This document shows positions 1 to 12,188 of a stretch of DNA of 41,831 bases, piece after piece; the first letter of the stretch is position 1; the number at the start of each line of letters is the position of its first letter. This DNA is from Perkinsus olseni (Eukaryota > Perkinsozoa > Perkinsida), in contig JABANN010000294.1 of the NCBI GenBank assembly GCA_013115125.1, positions 1 through 41,831 on the forward strand, read 5' to 3'. The translations under genes were made by a program, and so were the position numbers. The notes beneath the pieces were generated by a model. The model saw nothing but the letters and a program-made list of their open reading frames with translations, was not told the origin of the DNA and did not search any database.

Positions 1-421
1 ATAGGATACTTCAAGTCGCGTTTGGCAGTGGGTTCAAGTGTAACTCCATGGTTTGGCTTTGCCTTCGCAACTAATTTTCCGGTCAAAGAAGGCTTTTTGA
101 CTTTTCTCCTACTATTGGTACGCATCCTACTTTGATGCTTAACTCTTTTGTCACCTCTATTGTGAAGAACAACACATCAACAACGCTCAATCACTCACAT
201 ACTTGATCTTTTCCTTACTCGATCGGGCTTGGTTTGTTAATTATGGTATGCTGTTGAGGAATGAAGGTTCGATCTTGAAGTGAGTTTAAGGACTGGGAAG
301 GCGTTCAGGGGCGGTGTGCTATGGTGGATAGGCCTAACGTTAGTGACTGGTTCACATCCCGAAATTGAATGATGATTTTGGAGGTGCGAAGTGGCCAGCG
401 ACGATTAAAGCACCTCACAGC
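1..421. other. No gene seen; 5' flank of the first gene
   Basis: I see no supported coding exon here. The stretch precedes the ATG at 422 and probably holds the promoter and 5' untranslated region of that gene. The part between about 165 and 215 is rich in short CAA/TCA runs. Confidence 0.5.
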
Positions 422-1495
422 ATGATTCACTTCTTTTTCGCCCTATTTCAAGCCCCTCTTACGGCCCTCGCTGGGGGACCAGCTTGCCAGCTGACGTCAT
501 CCTCCCGCGTGGCGATCACCGGTGAAGGCGGCAACGAGAGAGTCGCCTTCAAGGTTGCCTGTAGTGGCGTCATGACAAATAGAAGTGCCTCCCAGGCATT
601 CCGCGACATGACTTTTAGTCCTCCTGGACTGTCCCTTATACACTCTTCTGTTGATGCATCAGCCGACGGCGTCTACGATTTCACGTACGTCATCAACACC
701 CAGCTGGGCATGTCGAAACCTGGCGTGTACACCATCACGGTCACCCTCGACGACGATCCTGATGTACAGCTTCACTTCGAGATCGACATGTGCAGTGGAC
801 TGTCTTGCCGCGAGTACAACTTCGTTGTCATCTCCACCCCTGCCGAGAGCGTCTTCGATATCCCGGCTGGAGAAGAGGCGGACATCTCCATCAAGGCCAC
901 CTCGGGGATGCCGTTAGCTCAGTTTAACGAGAATCCCTTCCCGCCGGACATCTACTGTGCATACGGCGAAGTGGCTGTCCCTGGCGATTCCACTCCCAGA
1001 GGAGATCAAACTACAGAAGCATGTCGATGGTTCCACCGCAGATTCAGCAGGATTATGCGAAGCGATCCTAGAATTGCCGAGAATCGCCTCAGAGTTCGTC
1101 CGACTGACTCTCAAGTCGGACGGACGTACAGGGCCTGTTGGACATTCTCGAGTGATCGGAATGCTACGCTCGTGCGGTACGCGAGGGACAACATGGGCAA
1201 CCTGGTGGCTTCAGATGAGAGGACGGCCTGTCTGAATGGCAGGGTAATCCCGGCGATAGAAAGGAATCAATCTGATGCAATGCCGGCCGTAAAAGAAGAA
1301 AAACCTGTTGCTACGGGCCGCCGCCAAAAGGCGTCATCACGGCCTGTTCGAGCTGTCTTGAAGCAAACCATGAAGGCTGCCTCCGCGCCGGAGAGCTTGA
1401 AGATTACAGGACCGAGCTCAGCCGGGGACTCTTCAATGAGGGCATCTCCTCTGCTGTTATCTATGCTTCTGTGTTTCGCCCACTTGTGGCGTTGA
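422..1495 (+). CDS. Secreted or GPI-anchored protein, unknown family
   Basis: A single uninterrupted frame of 357 codons. I start it at the ATG at 422 because it opens directly into a hydrophobic leader (MIHFFFALFQAPLTALAGG) with a small-residue cleavage context; the frame is open further upstream but has no ATG there. The mature part contains scattered cysteines and a beta-rich looking middle, with no motif I recognise. After about residue 260 it becomes basic and low in complexity. The last 20 residues are hydrophobic (SPLLLSMLLCFAHLWR), preceded by small residues (GPSSAGDSS), which fits a GPI-anchor signal or a C-terminal membrane segment. It is intronless, unlike most genes in the window. 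Secretion is a confident inference; surface anchoring is plausible; function is unknown. Confidence 0.75.
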   Translation: MIHFFFALFQAPLTALAGGPACQLTSSSRVAITGEGGNERVAFKVACSGVMTNRSASQAFRDMTFSPPGLSLIHSSVDASADGVYDFTYVINTQLGMSKPGVYTITVTLDDDPDVQLHFEIDMCSGLSCREYNFVVISTPAESVFDIPAGEEADISIKATSGMPLAQFNENPFPPDIYCAYGEVAVPGDSTPRGDQTTEACRWFHRRFSRIMRSDPRIAENRLRVRPTDSQVGRTYRACWTFSSDRNATLVRYARDNMGNLVASDERTACLNGRVIPAIERNQSDAMPAVKEEKPVATGRRQKASSRPVRAVLKQTMKAASAPESLKITGPSSAGDSSMRASPLLLSMLLCFAHLWR

Positions 1496-1862
1496 GTGTT
1501 CACCGAGCAAGACGTCGGAGTCACCCGACTTGTCATTCACCCCTCTTGTTGCCATGTATTGTTAAATGTGTTCTGATCATCTATTTGTCGTGTTAATAGT
1601 ACGGTTGAGCGATCTGAGAATATTCGGGTGACGGTAATCGCCGTGAGCCGCCAAACGGCAAGGAAGATTACAAGATTTCCTGACATCATGAGGAGCTACA
1701 GCTTTTGGTTTTCTATAAACCAGTCGAATGCCTCGTATGGTGAGTTTTTCGAGTGAGATTGGTCAACCTCGAGGATTCTGACCCTGCTTGCTTAAGAACC
1801 GTTGGTACTATGAGAGCAACGCAGCACGCAAAGGACACGGAGACCATTATTGTACTGAATAA

Positions 1863-1900
<38 letters not shown>

Positions 1901-1944
1901 TGATCAATATTCTCTTCGAGATTGTTTTACGTTCCACGCGATCA
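1496..1944. other. Convergent intergenic gap with a microsatellite
   Basis: This lies between the stop of the secreted protein (+) and the stop of SPT6 (-), so it should contain two 3' untranslated regions. Apart from the trinucleotide repeat at 1863-1899 I see no structure. Confidence 0.6.
1863..1899. repeat. (ATG)n microsatellite, about 12 copies
   Basis: Perfect tandem ATG/TGA units, about 37 nt, in the gap just downstream of SPT6. Read on the minus strand it would encode a histidine run, but no gene uses that frame. It is likely length-polymorphic. Confidence 0.95.
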
Positions 1945-2533
1945 TCAGCGCTGCCATCCGTTCCAGGAATCGCCACCTGCAAGAGCCACCGACATCATAA
2001 TCCCAGCCGGGACCAATCCCGCGAGGCTCACCAGCGCGCTTCCACTGTCCCCACTCGTCCTTCGTCCAACCACTATCATTACCGCCACTCCAGTAGCTCT
2101 TTCCACCATAGGAGCCATCCTGCTGTCGCCAATTTCCGCTGCCACTATTGCCGCTGTTGCCCTGGTCCCATGACTGATAGCCCTACAACAGCTATCACGA
2201 ACAGGAGGAGCGCTTCGAGCAGCATTACATATTTCCAGCCTCCATTGTCTCCGCCAGCGTGGCCCCAGCTACCACCGCCATGGGAGTTGTTACCCCAAGA
2301 GTTGCCCCAGGAATCGTTCTGCTTCCACGAGCTTCCACTGCTGCTCCATTTGTCGCCGGTTTGATACCACGACTGACCCGACCCCTAGGAGCAGTCCGCT
2401 GAGCCACAATGCGACTGCACGATCCTGACCCACCTTCCAATCCTTCCAGTTGTCATTCTGATTGTCATTCTTATGATCAGCACCTGAACACTCCAAGTAG
2501 CAGTCGGACACGACGTCACCGTGTTAGCCCACC
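1945..2533 (-). other. Tryptophan-rich GW/WG tail of SPT6 (last exons)
   Basis: Exons at 2434-2483, 2229-2384, 2032-2182 and 1945-1976, separated by introns of 49, 46 and 55 nt and joined to the upstream exon (ending at 2533) by a 49-nt intron; the frame is kept at all four junctions. They encode about 130 residues rich in G, S, N, D and Q with 17 tryptophans, seven of them in GW or WG pairs (for example DSWGNSWGNN, GGGSWGHAGG, DSGWTKDEWGQW, GDSWNGWQR). Without splicing the upstream exon would stop at 2516. The regular tryptophan spacing, and its continuation across intron borders, argue that these exons are real. Confidence 0.85.
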
Positions 2534-5500
2534 GTTCTGATCCTCGGCGACTTGCGGCGCCCCGCGTTGAGCCTTTAAGGCTGCCTGATGCTTCTTGGCA
2601 ATGTCGCGGTACTCCTTCACGTACCTACCAAGACGTCCCCGAACCACCACACAGCCAAGCCTTGGAGGGCCTACTGTTTTCGGTTGAAGAATCCCTCTTG
2701 CTTCCACCACTGTATCAGGCGATTCACGCTCTTGAAGGGGCCAGCGTTCCACAACTTGAACCTAGGAAAGACGCCTCCCCATCAGTCGGCCTCGGCTGGT
2801 CCCTACCCTCGGTGGGTGATGTGGACCGGCTCCTCGATGACCGCGTATTTGCCCGACTGATCTCTCTTCCCCGCCCACAACAACACCGCAGCGCCTCCCA
2901 TGGGCTTCCGCTCATCGAGAGTGAGGAAATATGCCACCTTAAGGAAGGCGGAGCGATGCAGATTGCCCCGTCCCCATCGACCGCTTACATGCTTGCTAGT
3001 ACTACTCAACTTAGTAGCCACGACAAGGTTCTTCACCTGTTCGACGTTGCCGCCCTGGTACTTCTCGAAGTTGGTGAAGTCAGTCAAGTACTTCATGTAC
3101 CTGTCAAACCCCGTCATTCCAATTTCAAGAAAGGTTGTTCTTACGGTTCAACGATCATGGCCTTGATCTGATCCAACTCGTCGAACTCCTCCGGTTCGCC
3201 AGGCAACTGAAGAGAGGGCAACGCTTAGTGATGGGTAGAGGGAGGACGGCCTGGCGGACCTTATAGACCATCTTGGCGTTGCCTAGGGTGTTCTGCTGGG
3301 CCGCCTGCTGAGTAAATTTACTCTTAGCTTCTTGAAAGACAAACTGCTTCACCCAGTCGCTGCTGGCTCGGTTGCCTGAATCCACGAGGAGCTCCTCCTC
3401 CGATAGACTACTCGCTCGGTCAAGCTCACCTTGCTTGATCTTGATCATGCAGATGTAGTGGCCTTGGTGACTCGTACTGGGACGGAACAGGACCTCTCCG
3501 ATAGGAATAGAGGGGGACTCAAGGTACTAGCAACGAGACCATCAACAGAATCACCTTCAAGCGACCCTATCAATTACCGCCATCGCTGCGCTGTGGGAGA
3601 TCTCCTTATAATTGTCGTGTCTGATGATACGCCTTCCACGTATGGAGGCTGCGGCGTCAAGACCCTGCTTCTGAGTGACCACCACCTTGCCGAGACCCCG
3701 GAGTTCCCTGAGGCGATAACCGTCGACCCAGTAGCGCCTCCAGTCCAGGCCTTACCGGAAGTCTTCGCTCTTGGCCACCAGTCTTGGGTCCTGGTCGATG
3801 ATCTCCCTCTGCTCGTAATCTGTGATGTCCTCGACTGTCACATCCACCTTGAACCTGACGCATGACGAGAGTCTACCACTCCGACCGGACGCCGGCTGCC
3901 GCCTACACGTCAGGCTTGATATGAGTCACTCTTGCTGTGAGCAAGTCGCCTTGATTCCAAGTACCCTTGGCGTTCTCTATCTCATTGTTTCTCTGAACAC
4001 TTAGCCATTCCCACCCCGCACCATGGCTGAAACGACCTACCTTGTCCCACTTGAAGAAGAACCCATCACAACGGTTTTGGAGTAACCGCACCTTCACCTT
4101 ATCGTTGAAGCTTCCGTCGATGACTTCGCATTGCACCACCGTATTCTAAGAGCCACTCGCCTGCCGGCATCCCGGAGTCCAGCAGGCCTACCTTCCCTAG
4201 GGACTGTGATGTCTCTCCAGTGCAGGCCTCGAAGACCGCCTGAGCTGTTGGAGGTTCCCAGCGAGAGGCGTAGTTATAGTAGGGGCTGAGGATAAGACGA
4301 CAATGTCCGAGGCAGAGCAGTAGAGGACAGCGGACCTGTGGATCTCGCTAGCAATATCTTGTTTTATGTATCCGACCATCTCCGACTTCAACGCCCCCTT
4401 ATCGACCTAATGACACCGTGATGATATCCTTGGCCGGCAACAGCGGGGCTGTGGTTCCCACCTCCCTATCAGTGTACTGCTCCGGAAGATCATCACTGCT
4501 CAGCATGGCGTCCACAAGGCTCTCCAAGTTAGCCGAGACAGCGTCGAAGTCTTGCATGGTCGACTGAAGTCAATGAAGACGTCCAAGGCTGCAGCCCTGG
4601 CAGGAGACCTACCGGTAGACACATACGCTTCTTGATAAGGGAGAGCATGCTCTTCTCGTCAGCGGCATCCGCTGCTCCCGAGGAATGCCAAGCAATACGG
4701 CAAGCTTCCTTCGCAACTGAAGGTCAAAGCATCACTCCACTCAGCTGTGAGACCAGCCGTCCCTACCCGGCCAAGTGTCCCTTGCCAATCGAGTGAGCTC
4801 GAAGGGGTGAGGGTTCGAGACTGCGGCCAACACCTCCTCGAAGGTCACGTCCTCTCCATGAACAGCACACAGAACGCCACGGGCCCTGAAATCCAGGCCT
4901 AGTGGCGAAGGGCACGGGGGATGGTCCCTCACTCATCGAACTCAGCGTTCTCCCAGTCCATATCGGTCTTGCCCCGATGTCTGTTTTTCTTAAAGCTTTT
5001 ACGCTTACCTGTGGAGAGAACAAATCGGGATGGTCAGCCACCATGGACCTCGCTATCTCACCTGCTGCCACTGCTTGCAGGAGCTTCTCCATGTCAGGGG
5101 AGAGTCTCATGAAGGGCTGGCAGTTTTGCCAAACGACATCGCCAAGCAGCTGCCGTAGTCGGGCCTACTCCGCCACAGCAAGGATAGATCGAATGCCATG
5201 AACACAGGACCTACCTGCCGAGGGCTCAGACCCTTCCACGCCTCGCTGACGTCCTCCCTTTCCAAGCCTCGAACGACGACGTCTAAAAGAAGCTGAGTGT
5301 TGTGCTATGCTGAACCGATGATCACACTCACCGCTCCGTCTGAGGAGGATGTTGGCCTTCCTAGGTCCGAGGCCGGCCACGAACTTCAATACCCCCGACC
5401 GATGCGGGGACCTCGCGCAGACGTTGAGGTCGACTCCCACTTGGTTGACGCGTCTAATGATCTCATGCGACAGCGCCTCCCGGAGGATGAATCGATCGCA

Positions 5501-8500
5501 GTTGGCCTAAGAGAAGGAGGACTCCAAGATCGCCCAGGGGCCCACCTCCTCACCTGGCAAGGGTCGAGAGGGATGTCCTGAAGGGCGCTGTGGCCGCTGG
5601 GTTCATCGGACCACAGCTGCACTGTCTCTGCTAGAGGGTCCTGCATGAACCTACCACCACCAGGGATGCCGCCTGATCCAGAACGATAATGAAGGCCTAC
5701 CGGCACATGGAGAGGCCCAGCCTCTGTAGGAAGGTGAGGCCATCCTTCTCTGCCTTGTTCGACCGCATAGCTGAGGCGAGGGGACATATCAGCAGGCATT
5801 GAGCAGACCGAAGGCTCACCAACAATGCGGGGTATGGTCGGATCGCCCCACACAACCTGTGGTGACGGCAGGACAGACTTGCTCTGCTTCAGGACTGGAT
5901 GGGTGGACACCAGCTGAAGACAAGATAGAGTCGTCCCAGTCTCAGATGGCAGAGGTTTGCCCACCCAGGAGCAGCTGTCCGAGAGGTCCCTCATGAGGCC
6001 TCGGCAGCGAATGTCCATGGCACAGACCACGACCACTGCCGGGACGTAGCGAGATATCTTCTCCTCGAACTTCTTCATATCAGCCTTATGGCGGTCCTCA
6101 GCTGAGCAGCGAAAACACCGTCCAAGTTAGCAACGTGAAGATATTAGCATCACCTGACTTGGGAGCTACTAACCAGTCCAGCTGGGTGACGTCTAACAGA
6201 GTTCCATCAACATCAGCCGTGACCAGGTGGCAACGTGTGCCGTTCTGGACCCTGAGGAGGAGGAGGCACCAGCGATGACAGCAGCAAGCTCGAGCCACAG
6301 CCCTCCCCCTACTTTTCCATCACAACAGCCGAGGCTCGGAAGTACTTCAGCTTCCTCAGCGCCACTTGACGATCAATGTCCCGTTGCCGATCCATAAAGT
6401 CAACATCATCCATGCCTCCGTGTGGAGAGTCATCATCGTCATCCCCAGCAGCAGCCGCGGCGGCATCCTCCTCATTGATGTCGGCCGAGTCCGCCTCCGT
6501 ACTTGGCTCGTACGGCCTTCGACCTATGATATTACCCAGAGCAGCGGCCTGCCAACAGACACACCTCGGAGGGAAAATATACCAGCTCTCCTTACGCAGC
6601 TCTCAGCGATAAGTCTATCGGACTCCCGCTTCATCCGAGCCCTCATCTCCTTCCTCATGCTGATGTAAATGCTCTGCACTGCCTGCCTGGCCGCGCCCAG
6701 TACAAACTCCCTCCAGTCGTCCTGCCTCACAGCATACATATCGACCAAGCGACGCAGATAGCAGTCCTCTCCCAGCAGCGTATTAGGCTCGACTGCCTCG
6801 GAGACCATAGCACCCGCATTGGCCCGGCGGGACTGCGTCCACTGGTGCAGCAGAAGGCCGAGACGACAGTACCTCATCAGAGCACCGTGGTTGCCGGCTG
6901 GGACAGGTTTATTGTTTTCTAAGGCTTGGATGGCCTTGAAGATGAGACTGTAGTTGGCCGACATCTGGGCCTCAGTGAAGGTGTCCACTACGATCTTGTC
7001 GGGGTCCTCATAGTCGGCCCAGACTATGTCAACCGTGATGGAACCCTGGGCCTCCAACGCGCAGATCCGAGACCAGGTGGAGCCGATACAGGAGCAGATG
7101 GGCTTCATGCAGAGGCGGGAGACCAGGTAGTCGGGAGAGGTGGCTGAAGGCTTGAAGGCGCCAACGGGCATGGTACAGACATGAGCTCGACGCCACAGGA
7201 CTCGTCGGAAGAAGCGCCGCGTGCCGATATCGGAAGCTGGAAAGAAAAAGAATGCGGCATCAGGTCGACGGAGCGATGCACTTACCAATATTCCTAGCCA
7301 TGAACTGAGCGAGGGCGTCGACCAGCCTCTTCTCGTTGTGGAAGATGAGGCCTGACTTGCCCTGGCATTGGGCGTGGACCCAGTCCGATAGCAACGGTCG
7401 GTCGATAACGGCAGGGGCGAAGTTGTGGCCGACCAACAGGGACTCGCCGAGCTGCCGGGAATCAGCGATGAGGACGCCGCCCCACTGCTGCGAGGAGCTA
7501 CCTGTTGAGGGTCCATGCCGATGACCTCCTCCAGGGCCCGATCAAGGCCTGCATCAGTGATGACCCGATAGAGGGAGTCGTCAACACGCTGAGATAGGTA
7601 GGGGTGTAGACGCGGCAGAGGAGGGGGTCCGCTACTACCAAGTGGGACTTGTGTACTATTGCCAGACTCTCAAGGCCTGTGCTCTGCAGACGACGAAGCT
7701 TCGGCTCCACTTGGACCTGGAAGGGAGGTTCTGGTGATAGACCTGCTGGCGCATTGAGGATTGCTGTGCACAGACTGCCGAGTTCTGCTCTGTACATGCG
7801 TGCAACGGTTCCGCAACAACTCAGCTTCACAACCGAATACTCGTCTACACGTTGTTAATAGCGGGAAGCCTTACTGAGATCATCAGGGTCACATCCCGCA
7901 GTGTCTCGGCATAGGTCTCGTCTATTTGGGATGAGGAGAGATCATCAAGCCGTGACAACAGCATTGTTATCTGACTGTTGGCCTAAATATAGAAGGGCAC
8001 TCATAGAGGGGCTCCATCAGTACACCATTGCCACCTTAACAACCCTATCGCGAAGCTGCGGCGACATCGCCTCCTTCTCGGCATGCTCGGTTGTGGCCTG
8101 TTCCATCATCTCATTATCGATGTCCAATGCCCGCTGCAGCGAGCTGAAATGATCACGACAACGTAGGTGTGCAGGGGGACGGCTGAGGGAGGCAACAGCA
8201 GCAGCCTTACTCCTTGTATCCCTGAAGCTTCTCAGCCATATTCTGTTTGACTCTCTTGATGTCGATCCACTGTCTGTCGAAGTCCATGATGGTCCACAGG
8301 TCCTGTTCGTCCAACACAGGACGATACTTGCAGCGAAGCATCCTACCAACACGCCCAGCATCGCTGTGATCAAGGGGATGTAGCCTAGCACTACCCGTTC
8401 CAGATGGTAGGGATCTCATAGCCTCGGCCCTTGACATCCCTCAAGAGGACTTCTATGAGGGGTATGATCTGGAATCTGATAAGAATGGGTATCATAGCTG

Positions 8501-10954
8501 GTCGAGGGGCGAGCTGCCCTACTTGTAGCTATCATCAGCGAACACTTGAGAGTACGAGGACGGTGTGGTACTGTAGGCATCGGGATTGGCGAAGACGTCC
8601 GCCTGATGAGAATGATGAATGTTATGCTAATCAAGGCATAGACTTATAGTGAAGAAGGCCAGCGTGTCACGGCTGTCCAGAAGCAGATAGAGCCAGCGGA
8701 AATGGCAGGCGTTGTTTAAAAGTGATATGCTGCCGCATCTCACTGCACGCTGGCTCACCCCCTATTATTAACCTCCTGTATACTAGCTGGGAAGTAGAGG
8801 TCGCAAGAGAGGATAGTTAAAGGCACTAGGATTGATCACCCTACCAACAATTACCCGTTCCCTTATCTTAGCGTATATCCACTTAGCCTCTACGCTCCAT
8901 TCCTGATTATACATCTCCTTATCAGTAGCAGCCTTAGCAGCAGACTCGGCCTCAGCAGGGTCCAAAGCCACCTAGAACCACCATACCACCCGTCCACCAC
9001 TTCGCCCAGGCACTACCCCCTCTGCTCCCACAGCAGCCGGAACAGCCTTGAAAGCTGCTATACACCTAGCCGCAGCATTGGGACCATAGACAGCTTGATA
9101 ACGTTCGGGGATCTGACGACCACTTGAACCGCCAAAAAAGAAGCTCTCAGGCAAGCAGTACATTAGCCCGAGCGATGGCCTGGTCCTTAGCCGTCACGAA
9201 TCGAGCGGCGACTTCCTCAGGATCGAAGCGGGCCTACACAAGAGGACGTGCAGGGGTAAGATGTGCTGTGAGGTTGTAGTACCTCGAGGTCCTTCTCAGG
9301 GTCGGCTGCGGCGCCTTCGGCTATCTCCACGTCCCTATCCTCCTCCTGTTGCTGCTGTATGGCGGACATACGACCAGCTGCTAGGTTGAGGACTCGGGCG
9401 TCACCGAAGACCTCCTGAGAGAGGGAAGACAGTGAAGAACTATACAGCGGTGACTGCTTCGCTTTACATCGATCTCCTGCAGCAAGCCGGCCATGTCCTC
9501 TCCGTACCTGAGGCGACTCGTAGAAGTGGTAGTCAGATGTCGTCCCCGAGGAGAGGAAAATGGCGCGGTCGAATGGTTCGGGAAAGAGTCTACCCAGCCC
9601 TGCCAAGTACCGTTCAGCATATTCTCTTCCCCTATTGGGTAGATCGTCATCATCGTCATCACGGCCAGCATCGCCGGCCTCTCGCACCTGCACGAGCGGT
9701 CGAACGAGTCCTCCATCCGGACTTGCGGCCAGCAACGGTTGCTGAGCAACCACTGCTGAGCCTACAATGAAGTCTGCCAGAGAGTCATTATCGGAGTCCT
9801 CATCTCTCCGATCTCTGCGTGCTGCCGGGGACCGACCCTGGTCAGCTGCCAAGCCGTCCTGAAGGAGGCACTCTACCCGGGGCATAGGGATTTGGTAGTG
9901 AGCGAACTACTGCAAAATCATCATCGTCAAACAGACGGTCCTCCAGAGCATCCGCGGAGGTCGCTGTGATGTGCTGGGCCTTGGTGAAGTCCCTAAAAAC
10001 AATCAACATGAAGCGGATATCCATACTCAAAGTAAGCCCTTACTTCTGCTTCTTCAGTCTAGAGAAGCCCTTCTTCCTCCCTCCTAGAAGGCTATCGTCA
10101 TCAGAGTCGTCATCACCAGCACCCCCAGCAGACGAGGAGGCACCTGACCACACCGAGTATTGATGAGGCAATCACCGAGCCTCGGACCACCTTCAGCTCC
10201 TGCAGTTGCACCGGTATCAGCGTTAGCTTCCCCTGCCTTGGCAGCAGCGGCCTTCCTCGCCATGATGCGGGCATACCTATCGAAAAGAGGAGGGATAGTC
10301 GGAAGCCCCTCGCTGCTGCCTACGCTTCGGGGTTGGTCTCCTTCACAATGAGGAGATCACCATCATCGATATCATCAGGGTCGAGGTCGCTGGCCTCGTC
10401 CTCGCTCGAGGAACCTGAGGGAAGCAGCTCCTCCTACTGCCACGGCCCACCTCCACCCATCCCCCTACTGTCACTAGAATTATCTCCGTCGCTTCCTTCG
10501 TTATCCTCGTCGTCTACTACGAAGCCATCATTCTCGAAGCCCATGGCTGTGACCTTGGACTGCCAACGACGGATCAACCTCAGAGACTGCGTCGAAGAGC
10601 GGCGGCACTCACTGGTGACTTCCCCGGGGACCGACTGGCTTCCTCCTCTCCTTTGTCCTGACCTCGATCGCCTTCGTCGTCATCAGACCCGGAGGAGGAG
10701 CTGGAGTCGTCCGAATCCGACCCACCTGCTAGAAACCGCTATGCCTGCTGAGCCCAATGGAGGTCTTACTCCCACTCTCATCGAGGTTCTCCCCTTCCTC
10801 CTCGCCGGAAGACGACGAGGACACGTCATCTGAAGGCAATCGCTATCGGCCTGACTACCCCCGCCAATTCACCACTACCATCATCCTCATCATCCTTCCT
10901 CTTCCGCTTGTTCCGGTTACCTGCCTCGTCGCTTGCCCCGCGCTTTAGGACCAT
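1945..10954 (-). CDS. SPT6: Transcription elongation factor SPT6 (multi-exon)
   Basis: Histone chaperone and elongation factor that travels with RNA polymerase II in the nucleus. Coordinates are the outer limits of a gene with many introns of about 45-57 nt. Start: ATG at 10954 opens an acidic/serine-rich N terminus (MVLKRGASDE; the first intron joins KDDEDD to DDVSSSSSGEEE); an in-frame start at about 11041 is possible. In order follow the helical core (8970-6500), a YqgF-like domain (about 6080-5500; PQVVWGDPTIPRI, DPLAETVQLWSDE), the helix-hairpin-helix (5440-5280; GVDLNVCARS, FVAGLGPRKANILLRR), an S1 domain (4140-3910; WNQGDLLTARVTHIKPDV) and tandem SH2 domains (3500-2640; IGEVLFRPSTSHQG with the phosphate-binding Arg, then VAYFLTLDERKP and FKLWNAGPFKSVNRLIQWW). 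After YVKEYRDIAKKHQ, four further exons add a tryptophan-rich tail. Identity is near certain; some middle exon borders were not resolved. Confidence 0.96.
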
Positions 10955-11098
10955 TTGTGATGGGCAGTGACTAATCAGGAGTCCAACGTGTCGACACAAC
11001 AACACCCATACCCGTCGTCTGCACTGTGAACGCTGAACCATTTAGTGAGGAGAAGGAACGTAGTATGACAACAGAAGGTATGGTGGACAGCAGGGAGC

Positions 11099-12105
11099 CT
11101 ATCGACGGCGACGACCCCGAGTGACTGTCTGGAAGCCATCCTCGTCCACTTCCGGCTCGACCTTCTCCTTAGTCTGCTGCTGACCTAACATGAGCATCAA
11201 CATGATTGAGAAAGGCAGAGCATAGAGGCAGGTATACTCTGCTGGGAGGGAAGGTCTTCCTCATCCTCCTCTTCTCCCGAGGACTCCTCGCCCTCTTCAG
11301 CGCACTGCTCCAGCACCTACCCGGCGAGGGGTTGGGATGGGTGATGAGTGGTCGAAGGCCGCTTACCTTAGACTGGTCACGGTTCTGTGTAGCACTCATA
11401 ACCTCTCGAGCAATGGTGAGGTCACCCCGGCTACAGGACTCCCATAGACGAATGAGCATGTAGGCCACCTCCTCATCGGACCCATCCTCCAACACCTACC
11501 GAGGCCATACCCGACACGACCTCGGTATGATCGTCATGCTTACGCAGAAGGTTCACTATCTCAGAAGCGCGATAATTACCGTGCTACAGCACTTTTCCCA
11601 CCACTACCACTACAACCCCACCGAGTCCCTTCACTTCGCCCACTGCGAGAATTTCTCCACTACTCGAGGCTCCGACGATTCTCAACCCAGGGGGAAATCC
11701 TCGTGCAAGTTATACAAGACGACAATACAGTAGTCCGCTTCCGACATCCCTCGCTACCCCTATTCTCCCCCCTGCCGCCCCCCAGGCCCGGGTATTACCA
11801 TTTGGAAGTTGCTTGCTATCATCTCGAACAGCTTATCAGCCAACTTCACCACTTGATCATTGTTCTCACTCGACAACTTAGCCCCACCCGTTCGTAGATC
11901 CGCGATCACCGACTCGGCGATAGTCTCGATACGCTGGGAGGCTTCCCTGAGTACTTCCAGCCTTCTTACCAATGCCGTCCCCATCAGTGCACTACCTAGG
12001 GTTGCAGTCACAGTTCTCCTTAGCTAGAGTCAAGGCAGTCCAATTGGTAAAGACGTGGTGGACGCCATCAAGGAAGGCCCGCTCGCAGTCTGCTGCAGAG
12101 GACAT
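11099..12105 (-). CDS. TSR2: Pre-rRNA-processing protein TSR2 homologue
   Basis: TSR2 is the escort of ribosomal protein eS26 in 40S subunit biogenesis. Five exons join in frame: 12105-11996, 11946-11799, 11495-11367, 11316-11238, 11184-11099, giving 183 residues, close to the usual family size. Visible family marks, in order: FLDGVHHVFTNWTALTLAKEN (family: G-V-x-x-x-x-x-W-x-A-L-x-L-A-x-x-N), a helical stretch ending LADKLFEMIASNFQ, the signature VLEDGSDEEVAYMLIRLW then CSRGDLTIA, an acidic segment (GEESSGEEEDEEDL), and the C-terminal DEDGFQTVTRGRRRR, matching the family's end DGW-T-V-x-R. Introns 1, 3 and 4 are 49, 50 and 53 nt; intron 2 is 303 nt. It lies just upstream of SPT6 in the same direction, about 145 bp away. 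Very sure of family and exon borders. Confidence 0.93.
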
Positions 12106-12188
12106 AACACAATATCAAGGGTATTGCTGGGAAGGAAGGGCTGGGTGCACTCAATTGATAATGAGCCGTCAGTACACTCTCATGTCAC

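Noticed and set aside
1713-1982. Minus-strand frame with a run of 12 histidines
   Set aside because: The histidines are the antisense reading of the ATG microsatellite. The frame overlaps the end of SPT6 out of phase and has no other coding signal.
6524-7516. A 330-codon minus-strand frame as a separate gene
   Set aside because: Only parts of it match SPT6 core helices; the low-complexity stretches are unspliced introns and a wrong frame. It belongs to SPT6.
11672-11746. Separate small gene starting MSEADYCIVVLYNLHEDFPL on the minus strand
   Set aside because: It lies wholly inside the 303-nt TSR2 intron and has no continuation that I can support. It is kept only as a possible optional exon.
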